64,000 bases of DNA from Sinomonas cyclohexanicum (GTDB lineage Bacteria; Actinomycetota; Actinomycetes; Actinomycetales; Micrococcaceae): NCBI RefSeq assembly GCF_020886775.1, contig NZ_AP024525.1, positions 2,666,001-2,730,000 on the forward strand. The letters run 5' to 3'. Made by a program: the position numbers and the translations under genes. A model generated the notes under the pieces. That model saw nothing but the letters and a program-made list of their open reading frames with translations, had not been told where the DNA came from and searched no databases. Every line of letters starts with the position of its first letter. The first letter of the stretch is position 1. Shown here piece after piece: positions 61,257 through 64,000 of this stretch.

Positions 61257-64000
61257 GTGGCAGTTGGCCAGTTGTTAAGGACACGGTCAGGCAGGGCGAT
61301 CGCCTCTGCAGGTGCGGCGCTTGCGCTCGCAGCGTCCGTCGTGGTCGGTGCCGTGGTAGCGCCGGCAGCGTCGGCGGACCAGGCGAAGCAGACGTTCGTG
61401 ACGGGACTGACGCAGGCCGAGGGGACCATTGTGGACCCGGCAGGCGCGGTGTGGGTGGCCGATGCCAAGGCCGGCTTCTGCCGGGTGCAGCCGCCCTCGG
61501 GCACCACCCCTGGCCGGATCGACAACCCGCTCACGTCCACGGACACGGCCCCGGTGACATGCCTGGGCGGCTCACTGGCCAAGCACAACGACGGTCCCAC
61601 GGTGCCCGGCGCTCCCGCGTTCGTCGATCCGACGCCCGGCCAGCCGAACAGCGGCGACGAGCTCGCCTTCGTCCCCGACTCGACGCCGGGATCCTCTGAC
61701 GTTGTCCGGGCACTCTGGAATCCCGACACGGAGCTCTTCGAGTACTACGACCGCCTGCAGGTCCTGGACGGCGACTTGCGCCCCAACTCCGCGGCCACGG
61801 GCCCTGACGGCAACGTCTACCTGAGCTTTGCCCGTGCGCGGGTGATCATGCGCCTCACGTACCCGGACATCCAGCACCCGAGCGTCGAGACGCTGGCCTC
61901 GGCAGCGGGACCGGTCAAGGCCGTCGCCGCCGCGCAGAGCGGCAACAACGTGATCGTGTACGTTGCAGAGGCGAACGGCATCACGAAGTTCACGGCTCCT
62001 CCCGAGGAGACCCTGACCAACCTCACGCCGTCCTCGGCGTTCAACGTCAAGGCGAACGCGCTCTTCGTGGACCCTGCAACCAACACGCTCTACGCAGGCA
62101 CCGCGTCGGGGACCACCTCGCTTGACGCGGGCAAGGACATCGTCGCCAAGATCACCCTGTCCAACGGAACCGTGGACACCCAGTGGGCGACGGGCTTCTC
62201 CATGGTCACGGGCCTGGGGATGCTCTCCGGCCAGGTCCTCGCGATGGACGACAAGGGACTCATCACCAGCGGGACCCCGTCCGGACAGGGCATCATGTAC
62301 CGCCTGACCGCTGGCCCGACCGTGGCCGTGACGGGCGGCCCCACCCTGGCCAACGGCCAGCAGGCCCCCAACCCGCCGGCCACGAACAACCCGCGGCCGA
62401 CCTTCACCGTCGCCTCGACCCCGGCCGGGGCAGCCCTCCAGTGCGCGATCACCCAGGGGACGGCGACTCCGACATGGGCGGACTGCACGTCCGGGACGTT
62501 CACGCCGCCCTCCGCGCTCGCCGATGGCGCCTACACCTTCCGCGTCCAGGCAACGGCAAGCGGCGCCACCGCCACGCGTGACGTCACCGTCGACACCGTC
62601 GCGCCCACCGTCACGGCAACTCCGGCGGCGGGCACGTATGGCTCCGGACAGACGATCTCGCTCGCGGCCAACGAGACCGGCGCGTCGATCTACTACACGA
62701 CGGATGGCTCCACGCCCACGACGTCCAGCACGAAGTACACCGCTCCCATCCCGATGGCGTCGATGACGCTGAAGTACATCGGGGTCGACCTGGCCACGAA
62801 CGCCTCGGCGGTCGCGAGCCAGACCTACACCCTGGACAGCACGGCACCCGTCGTGTCGGCCTCGCCTGCCCCCGGCGTCGTGAACGCCGGAACCCAGGTG
62901 ACCCTGACGTCGAGCAAGCCGGGCACCATCTACTACACGACGGACGGCAGCACCCCGACCACGTCGTCGACGAAGTACACCGGCCCCATCACGCTGAATA
63001 CGTCGACAACGATCAAGGCGATCGCCGTGGACTCGGTGGGCAACACGTCCGCCGTGGCCACCTTCACCTACAGCGTCAATGATGGTGTTGCGCCGGTGAT
63101 CACCGCCTCGCCGCAGGGCGGCCAATACGCCTCCGGCACGCAGATCACCCTCTCGTCGAACAAGCCGAACACGACGATCTACTACACCACCGACGGCAGC
63201 ACGCCGACGACGTCGAGCACCACCTACTCGAGCCCGTTGTCCCTCACGGCGAACATGACGCTGAAGTACTTCGGCGTCGACCAGTTCGGCAATGCGTCGG
63301 CCGTGGCGACCCAGACCTACACGGTCACGACGGCGCCCTCTGGCTGGCGCGACTTCACGAACGACGGCAAGAACGACGTCTTCGCGTACGACTCGAGCGG
63401 CACCGGTTGGGTCTACCCGGGCAACGGCAGCGGCAGCTGGCTGAACCGCGTGGCGGCCGGAACCGGGTGGAACAGCTACACTCTCGTGACCGCCAGCCAG
63501 GACCTCAACGGCGACGGTGTCAGCGACGTCGTCGCCCGCGACTCCTCCAACACGCTGTGGCTCTTCCGGGGCAACGGCTCCGGGGGGTGGAACGCGCGCG
63601 TGCAGCTCGCCACAGGGCTCAGCTCGATCAACCTGATCGTCGGGGCCGGAGACTTCAACGGCGACAAGAAGACCGACCTCATCATGCGGGACACGAGCGG
63701 CAACCTGTGGCTCTACCCGGGCAACGGCACCGGCGGCCTCGGCACCCGCACCCAGCTCGGCCAGGGCTGGGACGCCATGAACGCGATTGTCAGCACCGGC
63801 GACTTCAACGGCGGCGGCGCCAACGATCTCATCGCGCGGGACACGAGCGGCAACCTGTGGCTCTACCCGGGCAACGGCAGCGGTGGATTCAACGCCCGCA
63901 CCCAGATCGGCCAAGGCTGGACCGGCTACACCATCGTGGGCATCGGGGACTTCAACGGCGACAAGAAGCCCGATCTCCTCGGTCGGGACTCCAACGGGAA
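61257..64000 (+). CDS. Large exported repeat protein (CHB_HEX_C-like and FG-GAP repeats), 3'-truncated by the window
   Basis: An open frame of at least 914 codons starting at GTG 61257 after GGGGGGA; it has no stop in the window. Signal peptide about 1-40 (AAGALALAASVVVGAVVAPA-like, cleaved after ASA). Residues 41-380 look like a beta-rich propeller (PDGNVYLSF, NVIVYVAEANGITKF). About 385-455 is Ig-like (DGAYTFRVQAT). Three repeats carry YYTTDGSTPTTSST at residues 479, 559 and 642 (chitobiase/hexosaminidase C-terminal type). From about 700 on, FG-GAP units GDFNGDKKTDLIMRDTSGNL-like repeat. A probable surface adhesin or carbohydrate-binding protein. Confidence 0.85.
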   Translation, partial: MAVGQLLRTRSGRAIASAGAALALAASVVVGAVVAPAASADQAKQTFVTGLTQAEGTIVDPAGAVWVADAKAGFCRVQPPSGTTPGRIDNPLTSTDTAPVTCLGGSLAKHNDGPTVPGAPAFVDPTPGQPNSGDELAFVPDSTPGSSDVVRALWNPDTELFEYYDRLQVLDGDLRPNSAATGPDGNVYLSFARARVIMRLTYPDIQHPSVETLASAAGPVKAVAAAQSGNNVIVYVAEANGITKFTAPPEETLTNLTPSSAFNVKANALFVDPATNTLYAGTASGTTSLDAGKDIVAKITLSNGTVDTQWATGFSMVTGLGMLSGQVLAMDDKGLITSGTPSGQGIMYRLTAGPTVAVTGGPTLANGQQAPNPPATNNPRPTFTVASTPAGAALQCAITQGTATPTWADCTSGTFTPPSALADGAYTFRVQATASGATATRDVTVDTVAPTVTATPAAGTYGSGQTISLAANETGASIYYTTDGSTPTTSSTKYTAPIPMASMTLKYIGVDLATNASAVASQTYTLDSTAPVVSASPAPGVVNAGTQVTLTSSKPGTIYYTTDGSTPTTSSTKYTGPITLNTSTTIKAIAVDSVGNTSAVATFTYSVNDGVAPVITASPQGGQYASGTQITLSSNKPNTTIYYTTDGSTPTTSSTTYSSPLSLTANMTLKYFGVDQFGNASAVATQTYTVTTAPSGWRDFTNDGKNDVFAYDSSGTGWVYPGNGSGSWLNRVAAGTGWNSYTLVTASQDLNGDGVSDVVARDSSNTLWLFRGNGSGGWNARVQLATGLSSINLIVGAGDFNGDKKTDLIMRDTSGNLWLYPGNGTGGLGTRTQLGQGWDAMNAIVSTGDFNGGGANDLIARDTSGNLWLYPGNGSGGFNARTQIGQGWTGYTIVGIGDFNGDKKPDLLGRDSNG

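Noticed and set aside
62691-63230. Regular repeats looking like an array
   Set aside because: They are in-frame protein repeats (YYTTDGSTPTTSST) of a coding gene with 240-250-bp period, not a CRISPR array.
61572-63914. 780-codon minus-strand frame
   Set aside because: It is antisense to the large exported repeat protein, whose frame (from 61257) has a signal peptide and repeat domains. The minus frame is open only because of codon bias.

Overview
The window is very GC-rich, densely packed chromosomal DNA from an actinobacterium, most likely a Micrococcaceae member (Arthrobacter/Sinomonas-like). Evidence: a fused E1/E2 oxoglutarate decarboxylase-dehydrogenase (KGD type), a SigR/RsrA thiol-stress pair, the 24-residue ribosomal protein bL37, a SAM-IV riboswitch, tmRNA with the tag ANSKRTDFALAA, a fused RmlC-RmlD, an actinobacterial Tad pilus cluster, many GTG starts with 4-bp ATGA/GTGA gene overlaps, and many apparently leaderless promoters. 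The genus is an inference.

Layout. 1-10.8 kb: HIT protein and zinc alcohol dehydrogenase; a divergent sulfur pair (sulfurtransferase and cysteine desulfhydrase-like PLP enzyme); a metallo-beta-lactamase-fold protein; Zur next to the zinc importer znuA-znuC-znuB; two CNNM/CBS membrane proteins. 11-17.7 kb: the 1275-residue oxoglutarate dehydrogenase, an SGNH-like protein, a DUF4097/PadR operon with a palindromic operator, and the tiny bL37 gene. 17.7-24.6 kb: rsrA-sigR opposite a DoxX protein, aroA, rsgA, hisN, then a SAM-IV riboswitch before a class V aminotransferase. 24.7-31 kb: methyltransferase, Mn importer mntH with mntR, a DUF2568 protein, an IS110-family insertion sequence and an MFS exporter.

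31-36.5 kb holds the trans-translation and division block: ssrA, a GH3 glycosidase-like protein, smpB, an M23 coiled-coil peptidase, ftsX, ftsE. The usual upstream neighbour prfB sits at 44.9-46.0 kb. Between ftsE and prfB lies an 8-kb accessory operon: a branched-chain-type ABC importer (livKGFHM), a frameshifted acyl-CoA ligase, a TetR regulator and an alpha/beta hydrolase. This looks like uptake and CoA activation of a carboxylic acid. 46-50.8 kb is a Tad pilus cluster (tadA, tadB, tadC, Flp-like, two TadE-like, TadG-like).

50.9-55.3 kb makes UDP-glucose and dTDP-rhamnose (galU, rmlCD fusion, rmlB, rmlA). From 55.3 kb to the window end lies the least ordinary part: a GH25 lysozyme with an FG-GAP repeat region, a ceramidase-like hydrolase without a signal peptide, two exported proteins sharing an unrecognised domain, and the first 914 codons of a large exported protein with chitobiase-C-terminal-type and FG-GAP repeats that runs off the window. 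Together with the rhamnose genes this may be a cell-surface glycan module. No tRNA, rRNA or CRISPR array was seen.
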